Below are positions 1-6,773 of a stretch of 19,543 nucleotides of DNA, in pieces. How positions within the stretch are numbered: position 1 is the first letter of the stretch; each line of letters opens with the position of its first letter. The position numbers and the translations under genes are program-made. Under the pieces are notes generated by a model. The model had not been told where the DNA came from, did no database searches, and worked only from the letters and a program-made list of their open reading frames with translations. This DNA is from Calditrichota bacterium (GTDB taxonomy: Bacteria > Calditrichota > Calditrichia > RBG-13-44-9), in contig JAFGSO010000084.1 of NCBI GenBank assembly GCA_016934605.1, positions 1 to 19,543 on the forward strand, in the 5' to 3' direction.

Positions 1-612
1 GATCAGTTTTATGAAATTTTCAATCAAGTTGGACTCGCTTTTATTTTTGCTCCGAGATATAAACCTTCTCCACGGAATTTTGCCGGTATCAGACAGAGCC
101 TTGGTGCGAGAACAATGATCAACATTCTGGATCCTCTTACTAAACCTGCTCTTACCAAACGACATCTGATTGGAGTGTACGACCAGAAGCTCTCCAAGTT
201 AATCGCGCAGGTTCTGAAAGAGCTGGGAATTTTCAGCGCAATGGTGGTGAGCGGAGAGAACGGACTTGATGAAGTGAATATATGCGGTATTACCCACATT
301 GTTGAAATAAACGGTGAAGATTTTCAGGAATATGAGATTACTCCGGAAGAAGTGGGGCTCAAAAGACGACCGATTGAAAGCATACGCGGTGGTGATGCTT
401 CGCTTAACAAAAAAATAACCCTGGATATACTTCGAGGGGAAAAAGGTGGTCCACGGGATGTGTCCATCTTAAATGCGGCTGCGGGACTGAAGGTAAGCGG
501 GCTTGTTTCAGATCTTACCGCAGGGGTTGAAAAAGCCAGTGAGGCGATCGATTCCGGTCGTGCCCTGGCGAAATTGAATGAAATGATAGAGATCAGTAAA
601 AAGTTGAATTAA
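1..612 (+). CDS. trpD: Anthranilate phosphoribosyltransferase, C-terminal part (5' end outside the window)
   Basis: The enzyme transfers the phosphoribosyl group of PRPP to anthranilate, the second step of tryptophan synthesis in the cytoplasm. The reading frame is open from base 1 to a TAA at 610-612, giving 203 residues. This is the second half of a protein usually about 340 residues long, so the N-terminal helical domain and the GTGGD-type PRPP loop lie upstream. Visible family features are the R-x-x-LGART segment (fragment residues 31-38), a variant of the LGPLTNP motif reading ILDPLTKP (42-49), the GLDE metal-binding site (88-91), and the C-terminal GGD...ILRGEKGGPRD...LNAAAGL block. The ATG at 115 is internal and not a start. 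The departures from the usual motif (G to D, N to K, and KP in place of HP at 21-22) make this a divergent TrpD. No other trp gene is in the window, so operon context is unknown. Identity is solid; full activity is not proven by the fragment. Confidence 0.9.
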   Translation, partial: DQFYEIFNQVGLAFIFAPRYKPSPRNFAGIRQSLGARTMINILDPLTKPALTKRHLIGVYDQKLSKLIAQVLKELGIFSAMVVSGENGLDEVNICGITHIVEINGEDFQEYEITPEEVGLKRRPIESIRGGDASLNKKITLDILRGEKGGPRDVSILNAAAGLKVSGLVSDLTAGVEKASEAIDSGRALAKLNEMIEISKKLN

Positions 613-632
613 CTGGTATTTTCAGGAGATGG

Positions 633-655
633 AACCCGGGAGTATGATACGGGTT
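633..655. repeat. Small inverted repeat between trpD and mltG
   Basis: The 80-bp gap between trpD and mltG contains a perfect 6-bp inverted repeat, AACCCG (633-638) and CGGGTT (650-655), around an 11-nt loop. It could be a weak hairpin after trpD. No run of T follows it, so I do not call it an intrinsic terminator, and mltG may be cotranscribed with trpD. Confidence 0.3.
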
Positions 656-692
656 TAACAGCGCAGTTAATTATTGATGCAGGGACTCGGTT

Positions 693-1805
693 GTGAAAGC
701 TTTGAAACTGTTACTGGCCCGTATTTTATTCGGGTTTTATCTGATGAGAAAATTTTTGGTTTTTCACATTAAAAATCACATTAAACTTTTTTCTGCAGTT
801 GTAATTAGCATTCTAATATTATTAATCCTGCAATTTACTGTATTTCCCGCCTACAACCGGGCTGAAATTGACCACAGCAAACGGAAGACCGTTCTGGTAC
901 CCAAGGGAGCAACTCTGAGGGAAATTGCTGATATAATGCAGGATAATTCCCTGCTGGATCATAAACGTTTTTTTATTCTGCTGGGGAAGATTTCCGGCTA
1001 TCAGAATAGACTACAGGCCGGCCTGTTCACGGTTCCTCAGGATCTCCACCCCTGGCATCTGTTAAAATATCTGTCCCAACCCACCCTTGCAAATGTAAAG
1101 GTGACAATACCGGAAGGACTGGAAAGTTCCGAAATAGCAGCACTGCTTAAAAGAGAGTTAGAAATTGATTCTGTCAGGTTTATGAATCATATAAATGATT
1201 CCATATTGTGCCGAGATTTTGGAATTGAAGCACCGAGCCTGGAAGGCTATCTTCTTCCGGAAACATACTTTCTGCACTATCAGATGAATGAGTTAGAAAT
1301 AATCAGAATTTTAGTGAACAGCTGTCTGAAGATTTTCGAACCGGATTCGGTTCAGCTGCAGATGGCAGAACTGGGAATGAGCCAGCTGGAGATTTTAACA
1401 ATGGCTTCCATCATCGAGGGAGAGGTGGTAATTGATTCTGAGAGAGTGATAGTGAGTTCTGTTTATCATAATCGTTTGCGCCGGGGCTGGCTGCTGGGAG
1501 CAGATCCGACCATACAATATATTATTCCCGGACCACCTCGCCGTCTTCTGATCACTGATCTGCAAATCGACTCTCCATATAACACCTATATCTACCGGGG
1601 ATTACCGCCAGGACCCATTAATAATCCCGGCAGACAATCCATAATGGCTGCACTTTTTCCCGCGGATACAAAATACATGTATTTCGTCGCTTCCGGAGAT
1701 GGTGGACACCGTTTTTCACGAACCGCAGCGGAACATGCCCGCTGGAAAGAAAATTTCAACCGTATCAGACGAGAAGTACGCCGGAAGGAACTTTATGGCA
1801 ACTGA
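693..1805 (+). CDS. mltG: Endolytic murein transglycosylase MltG (YceG-like)
   Basis: MltG is an inner-membrane lytic transglycosylase that cuts nascent peptidoglycan strands and is thought to set glycan chain length. The protein has 370 residues. A short basic N-terminus is followed by one membrane segment (about residues 31-54), a LysM-like region (about 66-130) and the YceG catalytic domain. The signatures LEGYLLPETY (183-192), ASIIEGE (238-244), the VYHNRL...DPTIQY stretch (257-276) and NNPG...ALFP (310-323) are all present. Glu242 aligns with the catalytic glutamate known from E. coli MltG. The start is GTG at 693, preceded by AGGGA at 681-685; an in-frame TGA just upstream (675-677) rules out a longer form. 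An internal ATG at residue 18 is a possible alternative and would shorten only the cytoplasmic tail. The gene ends 34 bp from the convergent GT9 gene, with no clear terminator between them. Confidence 0.93.
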   Translation: MKALKLLLARILFGFYLMRKFLVFHIKNHIKLFSAVVISILILLILQFTVFPAYNRAEIDHSKRKTVLVPKGATLREIADIMQDNSLLDHKRFFILLGKISGYQNRLQAGLFTVPQDLHPWHLLKYLSQPTLANVKVTIPEGLESSEIAALLKRELEIDSVRFMNHINDSILCRDFGIEAPSLEGYLLPETYFLHYQMNELEIIRILVNSCLKIFEPDSVQLQMAELGMSQLEILTMASIIEGEVVIDSERVIVSSVYHNRLRRGWLLGADPTIQYIIPGPPRRLLITDLQIDSPYNTYIYRGLPPGPINNPGRQSIMAALFPADTKYMYFVASGDGGHRFSRTAAEHARWKENFNRIRREVRRKELYGN

Positions 1806-1839
1806 TTTTTACCTACCGGTGATACCTAATACAACTCTG

Positions 1840-2718
1840 TTATAAAAATTCTGAAGTCTTCAAAAATTCAGCAAACGCTTCCTGAAATTTGTCAAAAGCC
1901 TCAGCCTCCTGTTCAGACCGAATGACTAAAATTTGCGAACCATTTATCTTCCAAATGCCAGGATCGGTTGAGCGATAAAATACAACAGCCTTTCGATTCA
2001 TTAAGCCGGCCAGATGACTTACACCCGAATCATTCCCCACGAAAAGAACAGCTCTTTCGAGCAATTGCGACAGTTCAAACAGGTTTTGCGGTTGGAAGAT
2101 AAGCCGGTGCCCTAACTTTTCCGGCAAACCCGCTTCAGTCTCTACCGGTCCGAGAATAAATCCGGTTTCGCAATTCATCCGATCAACCAGAAAACTTTCC
2201 AGTTTCCGGTAAAAGTTTATGGAATAATGTTTGGATGGACTTCCGCTACCGGGATGAATAAGAACAAGAGACCCCCTCTTAATTGATGAAGGAAATAGTG
2301 GCGGTAACTGAACCGGATTCCTCAGATAATAATGTTTGCTAATTTGATTAAAATAAAAACGCGTTGCGTGAATATTAGCTGTTGGGATAATCGGCAAAAG
2401 AACTACCGGCATTGATGCATTCTTCATGAGAATTTCCGCGCTCGATTCACCTCCGGGCATCCAGAGCACTGCACCATCCGTGTGGGAGAGAGCATCAGGC
2501 ACTTCGGTTCCTGCAAAAAACGGGATCAGCCAGCGAGCCTCACGATCGTAAATATGGTCTAACAGTTTGAGTCGAACCGCTATTTCCAGGTGTTCGCGAC
2601 ACCCGATACCGGTGAAAAAATGAGAAGGCAGTGCGGCCCGCAAACTCTGGATAACCGGCAGAGTGAGTAAAAAATCTCCAAGCGCTCCCATATGACAGAT
2701 AAGAAAAGTTTTAATCAA
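1840..2718 (-). CDS. Glycosyltransferase family 9 (ADP-heptose:LPS heptosyltransferase-like)
   Basis: GT9 enzymes such as WaaC, WaaF and WaaQ add heptose or related sugars to the lipopolysaccharide core on the cytoplasmic face of the inner membrane. The protein has 292 residues, somewhat shorter than the usual 330-360. The N-terminal motif MGALGDFLLTLPVIQSLR (10-27) is the family's first beta-alpha unit. The second Rossmann domain begins with LIHPGSGSPSKHYS (153-166) and carries GNDSGVSHLAG (228-238), the nucleotide-sugar-binding motif. The start is TTG at 2718-2716, with AAGAGA placed 6 nt upstream (2725-2730). The next ATG, at residue 10, would cut into the first beta strand, so the TTG start is preferred. 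The gene stands alone on the minus strand, with a 630-bp repeat-rich gap upstream. Substrate is not predictable: it may be heptose or another core sugar. Family confidence is high, specific function low. Confidence 0.87.
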   Translation of the reverse strand: MIKTFLICHMGALGDFLLTLPVIQSLRAALPSHFFTGIGCREHLEIAVRLKLLDHIYDREARWLIPFFAGTEVPDALSHTDGAVLWMPGGESSAEILMKNASMPVVLLPIIPTANIHATRFYFNQISKHYYLRNPVQLPPLFPSSIKRGSLVLIHPGSGSPSKHYSINFYRKLESFLVDRMNCETGFILGPVETEAGLPEKLGHRLIFQPQNLFELSQLLERAVLFVGNDSGVSHLAGLMNRKAVVFYRSTDPGIWKINGSQILVIRSEQEAEAFDKFQEAFAEFLKTSEFL

Positions 2719-2775
2719 TATCGATCTCTTTTATTTTTTTCAGGTTTTGAAACTGGCTTCTGGCCGCCGGATACT

Positions 2776-2835
2776 GACTAAACCAGGGAAGGTTTAGTCC
2801 CGACAGGGCAACCGGAGGTTGACAGGGAGTCGGGA
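2776..2835. repeat. Two adjacent hairpins (structured intergenic element)
   Basis: Two hairpins abut and share two bases. The first is a perfect 9-bp inverted repeat, GACTAAACC (2776-2784) and GGTTTAGTC (2791-2799), with a 6-nt loop. The second pairs TCCCGAC (2798-2804) with GTCGGGA (2829-2835) and encloses a nested CAACC-gga-GGTTG stem (2809-2821). A direct repeat of GACAGGG occurs at 2802-2808 and 2821-2827. A short T run follows at 2844-2848 (plus strand). It lies upstream of the GT9 gene. It could be a REP/MITE-like dispersed element or encode a small structured RNA; the sequence alone does not decide. Confidence 0.55.
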
Positions 2836-2852
2836 ATGCTGGCTTTTTCCGT

Positions 2853-3050
2853 CCACGAATTACACGAATTTACCCAAAATTTTAAAATCAAATCCGGTAA
2901 ATTTATTATAACAAGAAGCAATAAATAGGATTTATTTATTATCAGATTTCATATTTCGGTAAAATAATTTTCATTATTAATTCGTGCAATCCCTGTCTGG
3001 ACGCCGGACCGGTGTGTGCCGAAGGCATCCCTTCGGGACAATTCGTGGAC
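2853..3050. repeat. Inverted pair of AATTCGTG-type repeats, the right copy split by a GC-rich insert
   Basis: The left copy (2853-2870) reads CCACGAATTACACGAATT, whose complement is AATTCGTGTAATTCGTGG. It is itself a direct duplication of CACGAATT. On the right, the two halves of the same unit appear in the opposite orientation: AATTCGTGCA (2979-2988) and ATTCGTGGAC (3041-3050). Between them is about 52 bp of GC-rich sequence (2989-3040). Rejoined, the halves would give a 20-bp unit nearly identical to the left copy's complement. The two copies enclose about 110 bp of AT-rich DNA. The arrangement suggests a small non-autonomous element or a recombination scar. No coding capacity is present. 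Confidence 0.5.
3019..3036. repeat. Hairpin CCGAAGG-catc-CCTTCGG inside the GC-rich insert
   Basis: A perfect 7-bp inverted repeat, CCGAAGG (3019-3025) and CCTTCGG (3030-3036), with a 4-nt loop lies inside the GC-rich segment that interrupts the right AATTCGTG-type repeat. It is compact and stable-looking, of the kind seen in dispersed palindromic elements. No T run adjoins it, so it is not an obvious terminator. Confidence 0.5.
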
Positions 3051-3117
3051 CAATAAATCTTTCCCCTTTACCCTTTTGAACCATGAGCCCTGGGCCTCTG
3101 CGCCATTTATTCGCCAA

Positions 3118-3292
3118 CTGCCAACTGGCGACTGCTGACTGGTAACTGGCTTCTGGCTTCTGGTTCCAACCTCCGGTTTCCAGCTGCTGGCTCCTGGTTC
3201 CTGAATCCTGCATCCTGATTCCTCTCCTTGCGCCTCTGAGCCTCTGCTCCCCTGAGCCATTTTTTTGGCAACTGCTTTCTGGTAACTGGCGA
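3118..3292. repeat. Degenerate heptanucleotide repeat array
   Basis: The plus strand keeps a 7-bp period built on CTGGNNN. Seven consecutive heptads run from 3118 to 3166: CTGCCAA, CTGGCGA, CTGCTGA, CTGGTAA, CTGGCTT, CTGGCTT, CTGGTTC. Two diverged units follow. After a 1-nt phase shift the period resumes at 3187 as CTGGCTC, CTGGTTC, CTGAATC, CTGCATC, CTGATTC. A further group of three (CTGCTTT, CTGGTAA, CTGGCGA) lies at 3272-3292, and looser CTCTG-type units fill the gap between. Units share the CTG core but differ elsewhere, so this is not a simple microsatellite and has no CRISPR-like spacers. It resembles in style the short tandemly repeated heptanucleotides (STRR) known from heterocystous cyanobacteria. 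Confidence 0.75.
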
Positions 3293-3349
3293 CTAATTCC
3301 TTATACCATTAGCCTTTTTCCTTTATCCATTTTCCCCTGATATATCTCT

Positions 3350-4408
3350 TTAAACCCTGATACCACTTTTTGTCACTTTCCCCGAACTGAGTAAAACGGC
3401 AATCCAGCGGGTGTCTTCAAAATTTTCCAGACCGATTTTCACAATCATTGTCAGTGGTACGGAAAGCAGCATGCCTACAGGTCCGAGTACCCATCCCCAG
3501 AACAGCAGGGAGAGAAAAACGATGAGTGTAGAAAGGCCCAGACCTTCTCCCAGCATTTTGGGTTCCAGGAATGTTCCGAAGATGAAGTTAATTAACAGAT
3601 ATCCGGCGGTAACCAGCAGGGCGGTACTGTATCCCTGCAATACCAGCGAAAGAAGTATGGCAGGTATGGCTGCAATAATTGACCCGATATTCGGAATAAA
3701 ATTCAACACGAAGGCCAGTAAACCCCATAAAAGCGGATATTCCACCCCCAGAAGAAGGAGCAGCAACGCAACAGCAATTCCGGTAAAGAGGCTCAGGAGA
3801 GATTTTATCCCGACATACTTTTTAATATTTTCATTTATTTCCATAAAATTTGCCTGTGACTGATCGGGTTTTCGCGAAATGGAGCGCAATTTTGCCGGAA
3901 AATCGGCAGCTTCCATAAGAATGAATAATGCCATGATCAGAATAAGTACCATTTTACTCAAAATATTACTGAATGCACCAACAATGTTTCCGATCAACTG
4001 CAGGGGTTCTTTCAGGCTGAAGGAGTTAATCCACTGTTCCCGGGGAATCTGGATACCGCTTTCTGTCAACCAGTTCATTAAAGATGTAGTTTTTGCTTCC
4101 AGCATGGATTCATATGCAGGAAGATCGTTGGTAAACTGATTTACAGAGGTTCCGATGAGAGTCCCAATGATAAATCCGATGACAAGAATACCTACAATTA
4201 TGATGATCAAAGAAATTGATTTCGGGATTCCTTTCCGTTGTAGCCAGAAAAAAGGTGAGAAACAGACTACTGCGATGAAAAGTGCAAACAGAAACTGAAC
4301 CAGCAGAGAGGCAGCAGCTTTCATACCGGCAATGACGATAACAAAAGCTGCCAGGGTTAAGATAAATGGTGATGCCAGCGGTTTTTGAGGTTGTGATATT
4401 TCATTCAT
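3350..4408 (-). CDS. AI-2E family (TqsA/PerM-like) integral membrane transporter
   Basis: This is a polytopic inner-membrane protein of the PF01594 family. Members have been tied to autoinducer-2 export or to Na+/H+ antiport, but most have no known substrate. About eight hydrophobic segments are visible. They follow the family pattern of paired N-terminal helices, a soluble loop containing the NQFTNDLPAYESML stretch, and a C-terminal block with NFIPNIGSIIAAIPA and FLEPKMLGEGLGLS. I place the start at the ATG at 4408-4406 (352 residues) because AAAGGA lies 7 nt upstream. An in-frame ATG at 4534 would add 42 Lys/Arg-rich residues. That longer form has no ribosome-binding site, would leave only 16 bp to the divergent pcrA, and would run through a perfect inverted repeat. 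The family call is firm; substrate and physiological role are unknown. Confidence 0.88.
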   Translation of the reverse strand: MNEISQPQKPLASPFILTLAAFVIVIAGMKAAASLLVQFLFALFIAVVCFSPFFWLQRKGIPKSISLIIIIVGILVIGFIIGTLIGTSVNQFTNDLPAYESMLEAKTTSLMNWLTESGIQIPREQWINSFSLKEPLQLIGNIVGAFSNILSKMVLILIMALFILMEAADFPAKLRSISRKPDQSQANFMEINENIKKYVGIKSLLSLFTGIAVALLLLLLGVEYPLLWGLLAFVLNFIPNIGSIIAAIPAILLSLVLQGYSTALLVTAGYLLINFIFGTFLEPKMLGEGLGLSTLIVFLSLLFWGWVLGPVGMLLSVPLTMIVKIGLENFEDTRWIAVLLSSGKVTKSGIRV

Positions 4409-4415
4409 CTCATAT

Positions 4416-4421
4416 TCCTTT
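4416..4421 (-). promoter_or_regulatory. Ribosome-binding site deciding the AI-2E start
   Basis: Reading on the minus strand, AAAGGA is followed by 7 nt and then ATG at 4408. This is the only good Shine-Dalgarno match near either candidate start of the AI-2E gene, and it argues for the shorter protein. Confidence 0.6.
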
Positions 4422-4490
4422 CTTATTTTCTCAAAATCAACCTTTTTAGATCGGTTCCGGAATTGCCTTAATTTACAGAAAATTGCTTTT

Positions 4491-4530
4491 ATAAATTCAG
4501 ATAATTTGATAAATTTAGCGCTGAATTTAT
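4491..4530. promoter_or_regulatory. 10-bp perfect inverted repeat between divergent AI-2E and pcrA genes (possible operator)
   Basis: ATAAATTCAG (4491-4500) and CTGAATTTAT (4521-4530) are exact reverse complements separated by 20 bp, a centre-to-centre distance of 30 bp, close to three helical turns. The element ends 20 bp before the pcrA start and lies within the divergent intergenic region. That position fits a dimeric or tetrameric regulator of pcrA, or of both genes. No promoter boxes could be assigned with confidence nearby. The AT-rich base composition makes chance palindromes more likely, so the regulatory reading is inference. Confidence 0.4.
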
Positions 4531-4550
4531 TCATTTAAAAGTACCGATTC

Positions 4551-6761
4551 ATGATGCAATCTGCTCTTCTCAAAGATTTAAATCCTGCTCAGCAGGAAGC
4601 TGTCCAGAATACGGAAGGTCCGGTTCTGGTTCTTGCCGGAGCAGGAAGTGGTAAAACACGCGTCCTGACTTATCGTATTGCTTACATTATCGGGAATGAT
4701 CTGGCGAGGCCGGAAGAGATACTGGCCGTTACATTCACCAATAAGGCTGCCAATGAGATGAAATGGAGAGTGGAAAAATTATTGAATATATCTGTTCAGC
4801 AGCTGTGGATCGGTACATTTCATTCCATTTCTGCCAGAATTCTCCATCGGGAAGCTAAATTAGCCGGTTATCAATCAAATTTCACTATATACGATACCAC
4901 CGACCAGGAAAATCTGATTAAACGTATCATGGAACATTTAAATCTGTCCCGTGAAAAAATAACTCCACGATATGTTCAATATGTGATTAGCGAGGCAAAA
5001 AATAAGCTGATCGATGCGAAGAAGTATAATAAAACAGCTGCCGATTTCAAATCGAAACAAATTGCGAAAATATTCTTCCAATATGAGGTTTCTCTCAGGC
5101 GGAATAATGCATTTGACTTTGATGATCTTATCATCAAGCCGATAGAGATTTTCACGGATCATCCCGAGGTATTAAAAAAATATCAGAAAAAATTCCGGTA
5201 TATTCTGGTGGATGAATATCAGGATACCAATAAGGCTCAATATTACTGGATAAAATTGCTGGCCCAGAAACATCGCAACCTTTGTGTAGTGGGCGATGAA
5301 GATCAGAGCATTTACCGATGGCGGGGAGCAGATATTGGCAATATTTTGAATTTTGAACAGGATTACGCAAAATGTAAAGTTGTCCGGCTGGAACAAAATT
5401 ATCGTTCCACTCAGACGATCTTAAGTGCTGCCAATGCAGTGGTTTCATACAATATGAACAGGCTGGGAAAAAACCTGTGGAGTGAGCAGGGGACTGGTGA
5501 GCCAATCAGGATTTTGCAGGCTCAGGATGAAATGCATGAAGGTGCGCTGGCTGCACAAATTATCCAGGAAGAAACCCTCACAAATGGATATTCTTTGAAT
5601 GATATGGTAATTCTTTACCGGACCAACGCTCAGTCCCGGGCTTTGGAAGAGCAGCTGAGACGTGCTGGTCTTCCCTATACCATCGTCGGAGGAACAAAAT
5701 TCTATGATCGTAAAGAGATAAAGGATATTCTTGCCTACCTCAAATTACTGGTTAATCCGAATGATTCGGTGAGTCTGCAACGCATTATAAACTTTCCCAC
5801 ACGCGGAATAGGGGACACCACATTGAAAAGTTTGAATGATTATGCATTCAAACACCAGTTGTCATTGTATGAAGCGATATTTCAGATTGATGATATTCCC
5901 AATATCAGGCCGGGAAGCGTAAGAGCCATCAAAACCTTTAGCGAAAACATACAGGAATTTCGGGATCAGCTGAATGAGCTGAATGCCTATCAGATAACCG
6001 AAGGTGTCATCAATAAATTCGGGCTGAAAGCAATTTATGAACAGGATGATAATGTAGAGAATGAAGGTCGGATCGAGAATATAAACGAACTGCTGAACGG
6101 ACTCCAATTTTTTGTTTCAAACAATCCGCACCGGGAATCACTGCAAAATTACCTGGATGAGATTTCTCTGCTGACAGACATCGACCGTTGGGATCCGGAG
6201 AAACCCTCAGTCACATTAATGACACTCCATAGTGCCAAAGGTCTGGAATTTCCGGTGGTACTGATTACCGGTCTGGAAAATGGTTTACTTCCCCTTTCCC
6301 GGAATAATGAAGAAATTGAACAGCAGGAAGAGGAACGGCGGCTCTTCTATGTGGGAATGACCCGAGCCAAGAAGAAACTTTATTTGCTTCATGCCCGGCT
6401 TCGTCACCGCTTCAGCAATGACGAATTCGGTATGACCTACAGCAGTATACCTTCACCATTCCTGCGTGAGATTCCGGGCGAATTTATCCGAGAAGAACCA
6501 TCGAAACATGAAGATGTTTACTCAAGTAAAATGCGGAGAGTACGTGAGAAAAAAACCGGAATCTATCCGCATCTTGAAGAATTGCCCGATGAGAACAGCG
6601 AATTTAAAATAGGCCAGTATGTCCACCATGATGTTTTTGGTAAAGGGCAGATTCTGGGAGTTGATTCAAGCAGGATTGGAACAAAGATCACAATTCAGTT
6701 TGAAAAAGCAGGCATAAAAAAGTTAATTGCTGAGTATGCCAGGTTAAGTATCGGCGATTAA
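4551..6761 (+). CDS. pcrA: ATP-dependent DNA helicase PcrA/UvrD (superfamily 1A)
   Basis: PcrA/UvrD is a 3'-5' DNA helicase. It removes the incised strand after nucleotide excision repair, acts in mismatch repair, and clears RecA filaments and stalled RNA polymerase. The protein has 736 residues, typical of the family. All SF1 motifs are present: Walker A AGAGSGKT (29-36), Ia TFTNKAANEM (61-70), motif II VDEYQD (220-225), motif III GDEDQSIYRWRGAD (248-261), motif IV NYRSTQTI (283-290), motif V TLHSAKGLEFP (558-568) and motif VI VGMTRAKK (601-608). The C-terminal 684-733 stretch (FKIGQYVHHDVFGKGQILGV...) matches the PcrA Tudor-like domain that contacts RNA polymerase, followed by only a few residues. 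Two tandem ATGs (4551, 4554) can serve as start; no strong ribosome-binding site precedes them. The next gene starts 12 bp after the stop, so the helicase heads an operon with two TPR proteins. Confidence 0.95.
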   Translation: MMQSALLKDLNPAQQEAVQNTEGPVLVLAGAGSGKTRVLTYRIAYIIGNDLARPEEILAVTFTNKAANEMKWRVEKLLNISVQQLWIGTFHSISARILHREAKLAGYQSNFTIYDTTDQENLIKRIMEHLNLSREKITPRYVQYVISEAKNKLIDAKKYNKTAADFKSKQIAKIFFQYEVSLRRNNAFDFDDLIIKPIEIFTDHPEVLKKYQKKFRYILVDEYQDTNKAQYYWIKLLAQKHRNLCVVGDEDQSIYRWRGADIGNILNFEQDYAKCKVVRLEQNYRSTQTILSAANAVVSYNMNRLGKNLWSEQGTGEPIRILQAQDEMHEGALAAQIIQEETLTNGYSLNDMVILYRTNAQSRALEEQLRRAGLPYTIVGGTKFYDRKEIKDILAYLKLLVNPNDSVSLQRIINFPTRGIGDTTLKSLNDYAFKHQLSLYEAIFQIDDIPNIRPGSVRAIKTFSENIQEFRDQLNELNAYQITEGVINKFGLKAIYEQDDNVENEGRIENINELLNGLQFFVSNNPHRESLQNYLDEISLLTDIDRWDPEKPSVTLMTLHSAKGLEFPVVLITGLENGLLPLSRNNEEIEQQEEERRLFYVGMTRAKKKLYLLHARLRHRFSNDEFGMTYSSIPSPFLREIPGEFIREEPSKHEDVYSSKMRRVREKKTGIYPHLEELPDENSEFKIGQYVHHDVFGKGQILGVDSSRIGTKITIQFEKAGIKKLIAEYARLSIGD

Positions 6762-6773
6762 CGGGAGAGTTTT

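Larger units (their letters stand above)
2719..3349. other. Long intergenic region without a credible gene, rich in short repeats
   Basis: This stretch of about 630 bp separates the GT9 and AI-2E genes, both on the minus strand. It holds, in order, a two-hairpin element (2776-2835), an inverted pair of AATTCGTG-type elements flanking about 110 bp of AT-rich DNA (2853-3050), and a degenerate heptanucleotide array (3118-3292). The 3301-3349 remainder is pyrimidine-rich with no further structure. Within the AT-rich core is a small palindrome, AATAAAT-agg-ATTTATT (2920-2936). Open frames crossing the region encode repetitive Gln/Ser/Gly/Glu-rich sequence that merely translates the heptad repeat. 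No transposase remnant is visible. Confidence 0.8.

Noticed and set aside
633..655. Intrinsic terminator after trpD
   Set aside because: The 6-bp stem has an 11-nt loop and no following T run.
2853..3050. Insertion sequence with terminal repeats
   Set aside because: The enclosed DNA is only about 110 bp, AT-rich and without coding capacity; no target-site duplication can be defined.
2949..3260. 103-codon open frame on the minus strand (and an overlapping 78-codon one)
   Set aside because: It only translates the heptanucleotide repeats and flanking elements; the product is low-complexity Gln/Ser/Gly/Glu with no family match, and no ribosome-binding site is seen.
3118..3292. CRISPR array
   Set aside because: Units are 7 bp, contiguous and degenerate, with no spacers and no cas genes nearby.
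4409..4534. 42-residue N-terminal extension of the AI-2E protein
   Set aside because: In frame but without a ribosome-binding site, unlike the ATG at 4408, and it overlaps the inverted repeat before pcrA; a real extension cannot be wholly excluded.
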